DNA of 40,874 bases from SYFY01 sp031385325 (lineage in GTDB: Bacteria; Pseudomonadota; Gammaproteobacteria; Pseudomonadales; Azotimanducaceae), in the NCBI GenBank assembly GCA_031385325.1, contig JANNBJ010000104.1, positions 1 to 40,874 of the forward strand, read 5' to 3'. The translations under genes were made by a program, and so were the position numbers. Shown piece by piece: positions 33,770-40,874 of this stretch. The notes below the pieces were generated by a model that had not been told where the DNA came from, searched no databases, and worked only from the letters and a program-made list of their open reading frames with translations. How positions within the stretch are numbered: the first letter of the stretch is position 1; each line of letters starts with the position of its first letter.

Positions 33770-34690
33770 CTACTCCGAAGTGGCTTTTTCGAGTCGGCGC
33801 ATACCGCGTGAGTCGAGCCAGGATGCGATGAGATGGGAAGGCCCGTATGCGCGCTGCTGCCTCGACAGGGTGGCGATGTCCTGTTGCCAGCGCAGCTGCT
33901 CTGCAGTGTTCTGCTGTGATGCGTCCTTGTTGGCCATTGACCTTGTCAGATCGATGTATGCCCGCACGGAGATCTTTACCACTGGCTCAGCGTTTTCTAA
34001 TCCCGAGACGAGCGGTGCGAGTGCTGCGTCAAGTGCTTCGGGTGTGCTCTCAATCACTTGCAAGCGCTCGGCAATTGAGGTCTCCTTGCACTGTTCAATG
34101 CTCTCGACGATTTTGGACCGTATCGGATTGATATCGACGTAGGCCATCGCCGTGATGATCGCCCTCTCGCTGAGCAAAGCCCCAGAGTAGAACCGTTGTT
34201 CAAAGAAATGCCCTTTGCAGCCATCTTCCTGATTGGCTCTTCTGGCGATGGACTGCTTCAGGTGCTTCATGAACGTGGACATCGATCCAAGCTGAGCGCG
34301 CACATGTCGAAGTCGCTGGGCATCCTCGAGGAGAAGTTCCTTTGCTTCAGGAAGCGCCTCCAGGTCAATCTCCCCTGTCCACGATCTCGGTGGACACACC
34401 GATAACCAGCGATCAGCTACTGTCTCGTCGGTCCATTGCAGATGGGCTAGCGGATCGTAGCGAAGGATCAGGTGAAAGTGGTTGCTCATGATGGCGTAGG
34501 CATGAATTTCTACGGCGAAGTACTGCCCAAGAAAACGGATTCGATCGATCAACCATTGCTTGCGATGGTTGAAGTTTTTTCCAGTGACTCTGTCTTTGCC
34601 ACACAGCCAACTGCGACGGACGCAACGTGACGCCACGTGGTAGAACAGCGGGACAGTTGGGTCGACCAGCAATTTGCGCGGAGTAGCCAT
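33770..34690 (-). CDS. REP-associated-type tyrosine transposase (Y1/HUH)
   Basis: 306 residues from the ATG at 34690; an ATG at 34717 is also in frame, but MATPRKLLVDPTVPLFYHVA is the usual beginning of this group. Key features: ASRCVRRSWLCG, the HUH motif in AYAIMSNHFHLILRYDP, a central MSTFMKHLKQSIARRANQ, FFEQRFYSGALLS, and AYVDINPIRSKIVE with the candidate catalytic Tyr of this helix. Y1 transposases nick single-stranded DNA at hairpins and form a 5'-phosphotyrosine link. RAYTs are normally single-copy and vertically inherited and are thought to have spread REP repeats. Here the cognate repeats flank the gene on both sides. Confidence 0.88.
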   Translation of the reverse strand: MATPRKLLVDPTVPLFYHVASRCVRRSWLCGKDRVTGKNFNHRKQWLIDRIRFLGQYFAVEIHAYAIMSNHFHLILRYDPLAHLQWTDETVADRWLSVCPPRSWTGEIDLEALPEAKELLLEDAQRLRHVRAQLGSMSTFMKHLKQSIARRANQEDGCKGHFFEQRFYSGALLSERAIITAMAYVDINPIRSKIVESIEQCKETSIAERLQVIESTPEALDAALAPLVSGLENAEPVVKISVRAYIDLTRSMANKDASQQNTAEQLRWQQDIATLSRQQRAYGPSHLIASWLDSRGMRRLEKATSE

Positions 34691-34816
34691 GGAAGAAGTA
34701 TCCGCCGCGGCGTGCATGGCTGAAGTGGAGGGGTCTGAAGGAGGCTAAGGAAGTTTACTCGAGCGCGGGTAAGCGATTGACCAATCCTCACTTTCGACGG
34801 TTTTGTCACCGGTAAA

Positions 34817-34908
34817 CCCGGGATGTGTGTCCTTCTGGAAAAGTCTGGGGCCTTCCCGGGATGTGTGTCCTTCTGGAAAAGTTCCCGGGATGTGTGTCCT
34901 TTTGGGGA
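34817..34908 (+). repeat. right repeat array of the transposase unit
   Basis: The unit CCCGGGATGTGTGTCCTTCT followed by GGAAAAGT (28 bases) is at 34817-34844 and 34855-34882. A third, diverged copy (CCTTTTGGGG in place of CCTTCTGGAA) starts at 34884. TCCCGGGA palindromes begin units 2 and 3. It shares the core TGTGTGTCCTTCTGGA with the left array but in opposite orientation; the flanking halves differ. It ends three bases before the TGA of ppx. Confidence 0.85.
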
Positions 34909-34910
34909 AA

Positions 34911-36398
34911 TCAGACCTCTTCGATGAGGAGGTTGAGCGGCACATGCTCCAGAAAGCCGGACTCCTGCTCGAGATCCAGACGAGTCAGTGGATGCGCGTT
35001 CAACCAGTCCTTGGGCAGACGCAGGGTGAGCGAGGTATCGCTTGCCTTCAGGTTGATCTTTGGTAGCGGTTCATCGATGCGCGATCTTCGCAGGACGACG
35101 GCAAGACGCAGCAGCACGGTCAGTCGCAGGAGGCTGGCGCTGTCTTCGGCGTCGAAGAAGCCGAGCTGGATCTTGCGGCGATGCGCACGCACCAGTGAGG
35201 CAAGTCGCGATTGATCCCGCTTCGAAAAACCTGGCATGTCCATGTTGAAGACCAGGTAACCACCATGTTTGTGGTACTGGCTGTGTGACACATCCATACC
35301 TATTTCGTGGAGATCGGCAGCCCAGCGAAGCAGCGCTTCGTCATCGTCGTCCTTGATCTTCCAGACAGATGCCACCTGCTTGTGCATTGCCAGGACAAGC
35401 TCACGAACACGATCGGCGTGCCCTGCGTCGACGTGGTAGCGGTTACGAAGGTTTGCAACCGTCGCCTCTCGAATATCGGCTTTGTGTACACGCCCCAGCA
35501 GATCGTAGATCAGACCTTCGCGCAGCGCGCCGGTCGATGCATGCATGAACTCGATGTCGAGCTCTGCAAAAATTGCTGCGAGGATGGCGACGCCGCCGCA
35601 GAACACGGGGGCGCGCTCGGCGGAAAGTTGTGGGAGGTTGGCCAGTTCGATCTGCTTGGCCTCGATCAATGTGCCGATCAACCATTGCAGCCCATCAGCG
35701 GTGATGATGCCGGGTTCGTACCCCTGACCGGTCAGGATTTCATCGATGGCAAGCACAGATCCGGACGCGCCAATCGCTGTTTCCCAGGCGGCGCGCCGAA
35801 ACATGTAGCTCACCGGCTCCAGTTCCTGTCGTGCGAGGTTGACGGCGTGCTCGAACGAACGCTTGCCGATATGGCCATTTGGAAAGCAGTGGTTCGACAT
35901 GGCCACGCAGCCCATGTGGACACTTTCCATCTCCTCCGGTTCAAAGTGCCGTCCGAGGATGAGTTCGGTACTGCCACCGCCGATGTCGATCACCAATCGG
36001 CGATCTGCGTTGTCTTCAAGACTGTGCGAAACCCCAAGATAGATCAGGCGCGCTTCTTCACGGCCGCCGATCAGTTCGATGGGATGACCGAGGATGTGCG
36101 ACGCCTTGGCGATGAACTGCGCCGAATTCTTGGCCTGGCGCAGGGCGCTGGTGCCGACGATGCGCACATTTTCTTCCGGTAGCCCACGCACTCGCTCGGC
36201 CAGCCTTTCCAGACAATCCAGTGCACGTGATTCGGTTTGTGCATCGAGAATGCCATCCGGTCCGAGGCCCGCCGCCAGACGAATCATCTCGCGGTACTTG
36301 TCGACCACCTTGAGATGACCATCACGCACGTTGACCACCAGCAGATGGAAACTGTTGGATCCAAGATCGAGTGAGGCCAGCTGTCTACGCGCTGCCAT
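34911..36398 (-). CDS. ppx: exopolyphosphatase, Ppx/GppA family
   Basis: 495 residues, normal for Ppx. ASLDLGSNSFHLLV is the N-terminal phosphate-binding loop, RIVGTSALRQAKNS and IELIGGREEARLIYLGV are family motifs, and VIDIGGGSTELILG is the second phosphate loop. The C-terminal HD-like half follows (LLRWAADLHEIGMDVSHSQY, HKHGGYLV). It cleaves terminal phosphate from polyphosphate or acts on pppGpp in the cytoplasm; which one dominates is not certain. The start overlaps the end of the M48 gene by 14 bases, so the two are co-transcribed. The repeat array of the transposase unit abuts its stop, so its terminator may have been replaced. Confidence 0.93.
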   Translation of the reverse strand: MAARRQLASLDLGSNSFHLLVVNVRDGHLKVVDKYREMIRLAAGLGPDGILDAQTESRALDCLERLAERVRGLPEENVRIVGTSALRQAKNSAQFIAKASHILGHPIELIGGREEARLIYLGVSHSLEDNADRRLVIDIGGGSTELILGRHFEPEEMESVHMGCVAMSNHCFPNGHIGKRSFEHAVNLARQELEPVSYMFRRAAWETAIGASGSVLAIDEILTGQGYEPGIITADGLQWLIGTLIEAKQIELANLPQLSAERAPVFCGGVAILAAIFAELDIEFMHASTGALREGLIYDLLGRVHKADIREATVANLRNRYHVDAGHADRVRELVLAMHKQVASVWKIKDDDDEALLRWAADLHEIGMDVSHSQYHKHGGYLVFNMDMPGFSKRDQSRLASLVRAHRRKIQLGFFDAEDSASLLRLTVLLRLAVVLRRSRIDEPLPKINLKASDTSLTLRLPKDWLNAHPLTRLDLEQESGFLEHVPLNLLIEEV

Positions 36399-38307
36399 GC
36401 GCAGCCACCGGTGGTAATGGACAGTCGAGTGCGCCGGCGATCAGATGCAAAAGAGCGGCCTCGTTGGTTTCCAGTAGTTGTTCAAACATCAGCGTCGCCA
36501 CAGCGGCTTTGAGTACTTTGGGTTTCTGTAACGGAGCAAGGGACCGCAGCCGGAACACCGCGTTGTTGATTGCTGAAAAATCGGGTTCTTTCTCCGGGAG
36601 GTTCGCAGGTTCAAATCCTGCGACTCGCATGCCCTCGGCGAAAGCCGCGTGGCGACCGCTGCTCGAAATTTGGCCAATGCCACTCAGAGAGGCGAGCAAG
36701 ACCAGCAGATCAGTACGTGCCTGGCTTAGTGACTTGAAGCGAACGCGAGCCGACGGATTGCCGAGAAAATGTGGTGCAAGATCCTTGATCAACTTCAGGC
36801 TGGTCATCCACTCAAACAGGTCGATGCGATGATCCATGTCCACCAGATCAGCAATCTGTTGTCTGAAGATGCGGTACTGCGAGGTGGAGAGTGTCTTCAA
36901 AGCGGGAATGGCGCGATCAAGCAGCAACGTCTTCTGCACGTTATCAACCAGCGTCAGCAGATCATGCAGTCGCGTGGCTTCCTCGCGCACGCCACGTGGC
37001 GACCTTGCTGCGATCTGCTCCAGTTGCTGCAATCGTGTTGTTTCATCGGGCGACAACAACAGTGCGTACATCAGCGCGGTTGCGGGGAATGCCTCGTGTG
37101 CGGCCTGGGTCAACGCATTACCGGCCAGGGTGATGAGCTCTTGGGCTCGGACCACGGCTCCGTCATCGGGATTGCCGACGCTCGCGACAATGGAATCAGG
37201 AGTATTCGCGGCTTCAGCGAATGAGGCGATGGAAGAGTCCAGGGCGAGACCCGAAACGTCATTCTGATCAGCTTCACCAGAGAGCGGGGCGACAACCGGG
37301 TAGTTCCCATCCCAACGAGGATCGATGGCCCGAATTCGCTCTGGCAATGGCGGATGTGTTGCGAACAGGAAACGCATGAACGAAGGCGCGACAGCGGCAA
37401 AGAAGAGATGACTCGCTTCCTGTGCGTTGCTGTTGTCGATCGTCGATCCGGTGAGATGTCCACCGATCTTCTTCAACGCAGCACCGATGCCGCCGGGATT
37501 GCGGGTGAACTGAACAGCCGCCGCGTCTGCCAGAAACTCCCGCTGACGGCTGACTGCAGCTTTGATCAGATTGCCAAAAAACGTGCCGCCATAACCGATC
37601 GCTGCAAGGCCGAGTCCAAAAACCAGAAGCGGCATGCCGTTCTTGCGGCCGGCGTTGCCTGAACTTCGCAGCAGGAGGCGTCCCAACAAACCGATGAACA
37701 GAATGCCATGCAGCACTGCGATCAGCCGCAGATTGATTTTCATGTCACCGTTGAGGATATGGCTGAACTCGTGCGCTACAACACCTTGCAGCTCCTCCCG
37801 GTTAAGCAATTCGATCGTGCCGCGATTGATCCCGATAATTGCATCTTCGACCGTATGACCTGCGGCGAATGCATTGATGCCGCTTTCTTCCAGCAGATAG
37901 ACGGGCGGCACGGAAACGCCCGAGGCAATGGCCATTTCCTCGACCACGTTGAGAACTCGCTGTTCGTGAAAACTGGCTTGATCGCGAGTGAGCAGGCGGC
38001 CACCGAATGATTCTGCAACGACGCGTCCGCCACCACGCAGTCGCAAGTATTTGTAAAGGCTGGCGGTACCGACCACACCAACCACACCAAAGGTGATCCA
38101 GCCCCATGTGGCGAAAGGGATGCTGTTCAATACGGTCGCCGAGCCTTCGGTCAGTGATACCGCTCCAGGTGTACCGGACATAAACAGGCTGGCCAACGCG
38201 ACGAAAATGTTGGTAATGACTACCAGCGCGACGATGGCAGCGGCGAACAGCAGGCTGAGTTGCCAGGTCTTGCGTCTGGCGACATCCTGAGCTTTGAAGA
38301 AGTCCAC
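36385..38307 (-). CDS. M48 family membrane metalloprotease, HtpX-like with extended C-terminus
   Basis: 640 residues, about twice the length of HtpX. GTG start 12 bases after the lemA stop. Two N-terminal membrane helices (about 16-42 and 68-88), zinc site HEFSH at 179-183, third ligand Glu in SRQREFLADAAAVQF, and two more helices (RLIAVLHGILFIGLLGRLLL; MPLLVFGLGLAAIGYGGTFF). The last ~300 residues form a helical domain without catalytic motifs. Such long M48 proteins are typically found with LemA, as here. It is probably an inner-membrane quality-control or regulated protease. The 3' end overlaps ppx. Confidence 0.9.
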   Translation of the reverse strand: MDFFKAQDVARRKTWQLSLLFAAAIVALVVITNIFVALASLFMSGTPGAVSLTEGSATVLNSIPFATWGWITFGVVGVVGTASLYKYLRLRGGGRVVAESFGGRLLTRDQASFHEQRVLNVVEEMAIASGVSVPPVYLLEESGINAFAAGHTVEDAIIGINRGTIELLNREELQGVVAHEFSHILNGDMKINLRLIAVLHGILFIGLLGRLLLRSSGNAGRKNGMPLLVFGLGLAAIGYGGTFFGNLIKAAVSRQREFLADAAAVQFTRNPGGIGAALKKIGGHLTGSTIDNSNAQEASHLFFAAVAPSFMRFLFATHPPLPERIRAIDPRWDGNYPVVAPLSGEADQNDVSGLALDSSIASFAEAANTPDSIVASVGNPDDGAVVRAQELITLAGNALTQAAHEAFPATALMYALLLSPDETTRLQQLEQIAARSPRGVREEATRLHDLLTLVDNVQKTLLLDRAIPALKTLSTSQYRIFRQQIADLVDMDHRIDLFEWMTSLKLIKDLAPHFLGNPSARVRFKSLSQARTDLLVLLASLSGIGQISSSGRHAAFAEGMRVAGFEPANLPEKEPDFSAINNAVFRLRSLAPLQKPKVLKAAVATLMFEQLLETNEAALLHLIAGALDCPLPPVAAHGSA

Positions 38308-38319
38308 GTTGGTCTTCGG

Positions 38320-38910
38320 CTAGAACGACACCTTGGGCGGTGCCTGGAATTCTGCGCGATCTTCATAGTCAAGCAGCTCGGCATCCGTCCCGTGACCAAA
38401 CATGCCGGCGAACACCACCGGCGGGAAAGTCTGCCTGTAGGTGTTGTACTCGGTGACTTGATCGTTATACGCCTGCCGGGCGAAGGACACCTTGTTTTCT
38501 GTGGTCGTCAGCTCCTCAGACAATTGCATCATATTGGCGTTGGCCTTCAGATCCGGGTAGGCCTCCATGACCACGCTCAGGCGGGCCAGTGCGCCACCCA
38601 GTACACCTTCTGCACCTGCGAGTTCCTGCATTGCGGCGGGGTTGCCGGGGTTCTGAGCCGCATGGGCAAGGCCAGTCATCGCCTGATTGCGCGCCTTGAT
38701 GACCGCCTCAAGAGTTTCGCGTTCGTGCTTGATATAACCCTTGGCCGTCTCGACGAGATTTGGAATCAGGTCATAGCGTCTCTTGAGTTGCACTTCGAGT
38801 TGCGCAAAGCCGTTCTTGAAGCGGTTCTTGAGCGTCACGAGCTTGTTGTAGATCGAGACGATCCAGAACGCGATCACCGCGAGAATCACGAGGACGACGA
38901 TCATTTCCAT
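38320..38910 (-). CDS. lemA: LemA family protein
   Basis: 196 residues. One N-terminal membrane anchor (MIVVLVILAVIAFWIVSIYN), then a long helical domain with the family core LKNRFKNGFAQLEVQLKRRY-DLIPNLVETAKGY, AMTGLAHAAQNPGN, SVVMEAYPDLKAN and ARQAYNDQVTEYN. GGGAA precedes the ATG at 38910. LemA is a membrane protein of unclear biochemical role that is frequently linked to M48 proteases; here the protease gene starts 12 bases downstream. The C-terminal tail (GTDAELLDYEDRAEFQAPPK) is usual. Confidence 0.95.
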   Translation of the reverse strand: MEMIVVLVILAVIAFWIVSIYNKLVTLKNRFKNGFAQLEVQLKRRYDLIPNLVETAKGYIKHERETLEAVIKARNQAMTGLAHAAQNPGNPAAMQELAGAEGVLGGALARLSVVMEAYPDLKANANMMQLSEELTTTENKVSFARQAYNDQVTEYNTYRQTFPPVVFAGMFGHGTDAELLDYEDRAEFQAPPKVSF

Positions 38911-38958
38911 AGCTGTTCCCTGTTGGTTTGAAAACGCAGATTCAGCAGCCTGCCGCGA

Positions 38959-40155
38959 TCAATCCGGCAAGCCAAGCACTCGTTTGGCAATGACGTTCAA
39001 CTGCACTTCGCTGGTGCCGCCTTCGATTGAATTGGCCTTGGAACGCAGCCATTGCCGCGGTGTCACCAGTTCCTTCTCATCGAATGCCCTGCCTTCCCAG
39101 CCGAGACTTTGAGTACCCATCAGTTCGAGCATCAGATCATATTTGCGTTTGTTCTGTTCGGTGCCGTAGTACTTGAAGATCGAGGCCAGGTTCATGTCAC
39201 CTTTGCCAACCTTCGCTTCTTCATAGGATCGGCCCAGGGTGAGCTGGAAGGCACGATCGTTCTGTCGATGCATGGTCACCTTCGAACGTAGCGCCGGGTC
39301 ATCGATTCTACCCTCGCCATCCTTGCCGATGTATTCGCGGGCGATGTCGTGGAGCTGTCGACCCGTGCCACCCAGTGCGGAGTTGCCGCCAATGCCCGAG
39401 ATCATCTGGCGTTCATGCTGGAGCAGTGCCTTGGCAATCGTCCAACCCCGGTTGAGCGTACCCACGAGTTGATCCTTGGGGACCTTCACGTTGTCAAAGA
39501 AGGTCTGACAAAACGGCGAACTGCCACTGATCAGCGGGATGGGTGATGTTGTTACGCCGGGCAACGTCATGTCGAACAACAGGAAGCTGACACCTTCATG
39601 TTTGGGTGCCTTGCTGTCGGTACGCACGAGACAGAAGATCCAGTCCGCGTAGTCTGCATAAGAGGTCCAGATCTTCGAGCCATTCACCAGATAGTGATCG
39701 CCCTGATCTTCGGCGCGGGTCTGTAGTCCAGCAAGGTCTGATCCCGCACCTGGTTCGGAATAACCCTGACACCAGCGAATTTCGCCGCGCACGATGGGTG
39801 GCAGGAAGCGTTTCTTTTGTGCTTCATTGCCGTATTCGAGCAGCACCGGGCCGAGCATCCAGATGCCGAAGCTCTGCAGGGGCGACCGCGCGTTGATGCG
39901 GCGCATCTCTTCGTCGAGGATCTTGTTTTCTTCGGCAGACAAGCCACCACCACCGTACTCGGCCGGCCAGCGTGGTGTCGTCCAGCCCTTCTCGGCCATG
40001 CGGTCGAGCCACAGCCTGGAATCCGGATTGGCATAGGTGGCGTTGCGCCCGCCCCACACGGCTTCTTCTTCGCCACCCGGGGTGCGCATGGATGCAGGAC
40101 AGTTCTTTTCCAGCCAGACGGCAGTTTCCCGGCGGAAGGTTTCGATATCGGCCAC
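38959..40155 (-). CDS. acyl-CoA dehydrogenase
   Basis: 398 residues. GTG start at 40155 with AAAGGAG eight bases upstream. Motifs: WPAEYGGGGLSAEEN, the FAD-contact strand RWCQGYSEPGAGSDLAGLQT, YLVNGSKIWTSYADYADW, PKDQLVGTLNRGW, and the C-terminal NSIEGGTSEVQLNVIAKRVLG, which is a strong signature. It oxidises an acyl-CoA to the enoyl-CoA, using FAD and passing electrons to ETF. The chain length or ring substrate is unknown; this subgroup is often found with steroid, terpenoid or long-chain degradation. It lies 48 bases after lemA on the same strand and is divergent from a flavin reductase gene. Confidence 0.93.
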   Translation of the reverse strand: MADIETFRRETAVWLEKNCPASMRTPGGEEEAVWGGRNATYANPDSRLWLDRMAEKGWTTPRWPAEYGGGGLSAEENKILDEEMRRINARSPLQSFGIWMLGPVLLEYGNEAQKKRFLPPIVRGEIRWCQGYSEPGAGSDLAGLQTRAEDQGDHYLVNGSKIWTSYADYADWIFCLVRTDSKAPKHEGVSFLLFDMTLPGVTTSPIPLISGSSPFCQTFFDNVKVPKDQLVGTLNRGWTIAKALLQHERQMISGIGGNSALGGTGRQLHDIAREYIGKDGEGRIDDPALRSKVTMHRQNDRAFQLTLGRSYEEAKVGKGDMNLASIFKYYGTEQNKRKYDLMLELMGTQSLGWEGRAFDEKELVTPRQWLRSKANSIEGGTSEVQLNVIAKRVLGLPD

Positions 40156-40238
40156 GTTGTACTCCTTTGATTGCGGGTCGGATTTTAATTGAAGCAGTGC
40201 CGGGGTTATAGTCGCGAGCTTTTATTGATGAGACCGGC

Positions 40239-40730
40239 ATGAGCGATTGGGACGGGCGGACCTTCCGCAACACCATGGGGCAATTCTGCACCGGCGTTGT
40301 CATCGCCACCGGTAATCTTCGCGGCGAACCGGCCGGGTTTGCAGCGCAGTCCTTTGTTTCGCTGTCGCTCGACCCACCGTTGATAGGCCTGTGTCCTGGC
40401 AAGAGCAGTTCAAGCTGGCCGAAGCTGCGTGACTCCGGCAAGTTCTGCATCAACGTTCTGGCCTCGGATCAGAAAGCCGTCTGCGACATCATGGCGAAGA
40501 CCGGCATCGACAAGTTCGCAGCGCTCCACTGGCGAGCGGGAAAAACCGGCTCACCTATTCTCGATGGCGTGATCGCCTATATCGACTGTGAACTGGAAGC
40601 CGAGCATGACGCGGGTGATCACACCATCGCCATCGGTCGTGTGGTGGACCTTGCGGTGTGCGCTCCGGAGAAAGAGCCGCTGTTGTTCTTTCAAGGGAAG
40701 TACGGACGCTTTGACGTGGGTGGGTTCTAG
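40239..40730 (+). CDS. flavin reductase family protein (FMN-binding split barrel)
   Basis: 163 residues. RTFRNTMGQFCTGVVIATGN, AAQSFVSLSLDPPLIGLC, SGKFCINVLASDQ and HTIAIGRVVDLAV are the HpaC/NtaB-type flavin-reductase signatures. Such proteins reduce FMN or FAD with NAD(P)H and deliver it to a two-component monooxygenase. It is divergently transcribed from the acyl-CoA dehydrogenase gene with 83 bases between starts, so a shared regulatory region is likely. A partner oxygenase is not adjacent on the plus strand within the window. After its stop, 40731-40874 shows no gene. Confidence 0.92.
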   Translation: MSDWDGRTFRNTMGQFCTGVVIATGNLRGEPAGFAAQSFVSLSLDPPLIGLCPGKSSSSWPKLRDSGKFCINVLASDQKAVCDIMAKTGIDKFAALHWRAGKTGSPILDGVIAYIDCELEAEHDAGDHTIAIGRVVDLAVCAPEKEPLLFFQGKYGRFDVGGF

Positions 40731-40874
40731 CCCGCAGTATTCATGAATGACCTGCTGCGGACGCCGTTAGCAGCGAAAACACTCGGCGTGCACACACCCC
40801 GTGCTAGGCGTGCTGTAAAGAACTCCAGTGCGCACAACCGAGCGCGCCACCCAGTATTTTGGTTAAACACGACG

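Larger units (their letters stand above)
33475..34908 (-). mobile_element. REP-associated transposase unit with inverted repeat arrays
   Basis: A single Y1/HUH transposase gene lies between two short arrays that share the 16-base core TGTGTGTCCTTCTGGA. The core is on the minus strand in the left array (33491-33604) and on the plus strand in the right array (34817-34908), so the arrays face each other. The unit separates cmoA from ppx: the left array runs into the cmoA leader and the right array ends three bases before the ppx stop. This matches the idea of a RAYT with its cognate REP-like sequences. Exact element ends and target duplication are not visible. Confidence 0.6.

Noticed and set aside
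36603..36630. tRNA T-arm-like stretch (GCAGGTTCAAATCCTGC) inside the M48 gene
   Set aside because: It has a perfect stem and T-loop sequence, but no matching acceptor or anticodon arm upstream. The reverse strand is continuous M48 coding sequence (EGMRVAGFEPANLPEK) that fits the helical tail, so it is most likely coincidence.
1..40874. Prophage, integron or conjugative element
   Set aside because: No integrase, phage structural, relaxase or attC-like features were seen; the only mobile unit is the Y1 transposase with its repeats.

Overview
The window reads as a chromosomal segment of a moderately GC-rich gammaproteobacterium. The adjacent wobble-uridine pair cmoA/cmoB, a DbpA-type helicase, a ppx/M48/LemA block and a CYP153-type P450 all fit that group. 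Several genes act on lipids, alkanes or ketones: the P450, a Baeyer-Villiger-type flavoprotein, a CoA-transferase, two acyl-CoA dehydrogenase-like proteins and a flavin reductase. This suggests an aerobic heterotroph that uses hydrocarbons or lipids. The genus cannot be named from the sequence alone.

Left end (1-3886): a toxin-antitoxin and gene-graveyard zone. It holds the tail of a PIN-domain protein, a complete vapBC pair, and pieces of at least three zinc-ribbon/class III cyclase/ATPase/TPR regulator genes. Each piece is broken by deletion or frameshift. A deleted second copy of the CYP153 gene lies between two of the cyclase pieces.

4061-10888: the most unusual part, a cluster of exported proteins with no function I can recognise. 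Four genes on the plus strand encode a long coiled-coil exported protein, a small exported protein, a PAN/Apple-domain protein and a four-cysteine putative lipoprotein with a beta-rich tail. The last three are joined by ATGA overlaps. They face two minus-strand genes that are paralogues of the first and last members (four-cysteine lipoprotein and long coiled-coil protein). The two families are therefore present twice in mirror order. A 60-residue membrane protein follows.

11186-17535: oxidative lipid metabolism: intact CYP153, a YjbR-like protein, a Baeyer-Villiger-type monooxygenase, a small unknown, an acetyl-CoA hydrolase/transferase family protein and a translationally coupled MetX-like alpha/beta hydrolase. 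17547-19315 is another decayed cyclase/ATPase/TPR regulator, interrupted by a block with three hairpins. A metallo-beta-lactamase-fold gene follows, then a repeat-rich leader and tandem DEAD-box helicases dbpA and rhlE.

22965-31827: a glycoside hydrolase family 2 gene with an apparent N-terminal frameshift, an alpha/beta hydrolase, a membrane-anchored glutamate-synthase-like FMN protein, a PF10118-like diiron protein, an MHS-type MFS transporter, an acyl-CoA dehydrogenase-like gene and a glutathione S-transferase.

31862-40874: cmoA/cmoB; a REP-associated-type (Y1/HUH) transposase flanked on both sides by short repeats in opposite orientation that share a 16-base core; then ppx, an M48 protease, lemA, an acyl-CoA dehydrogenase and a divergent flavin reductase. 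No rRNA, convincing tRNA, CRISPR array or prophage was seen.
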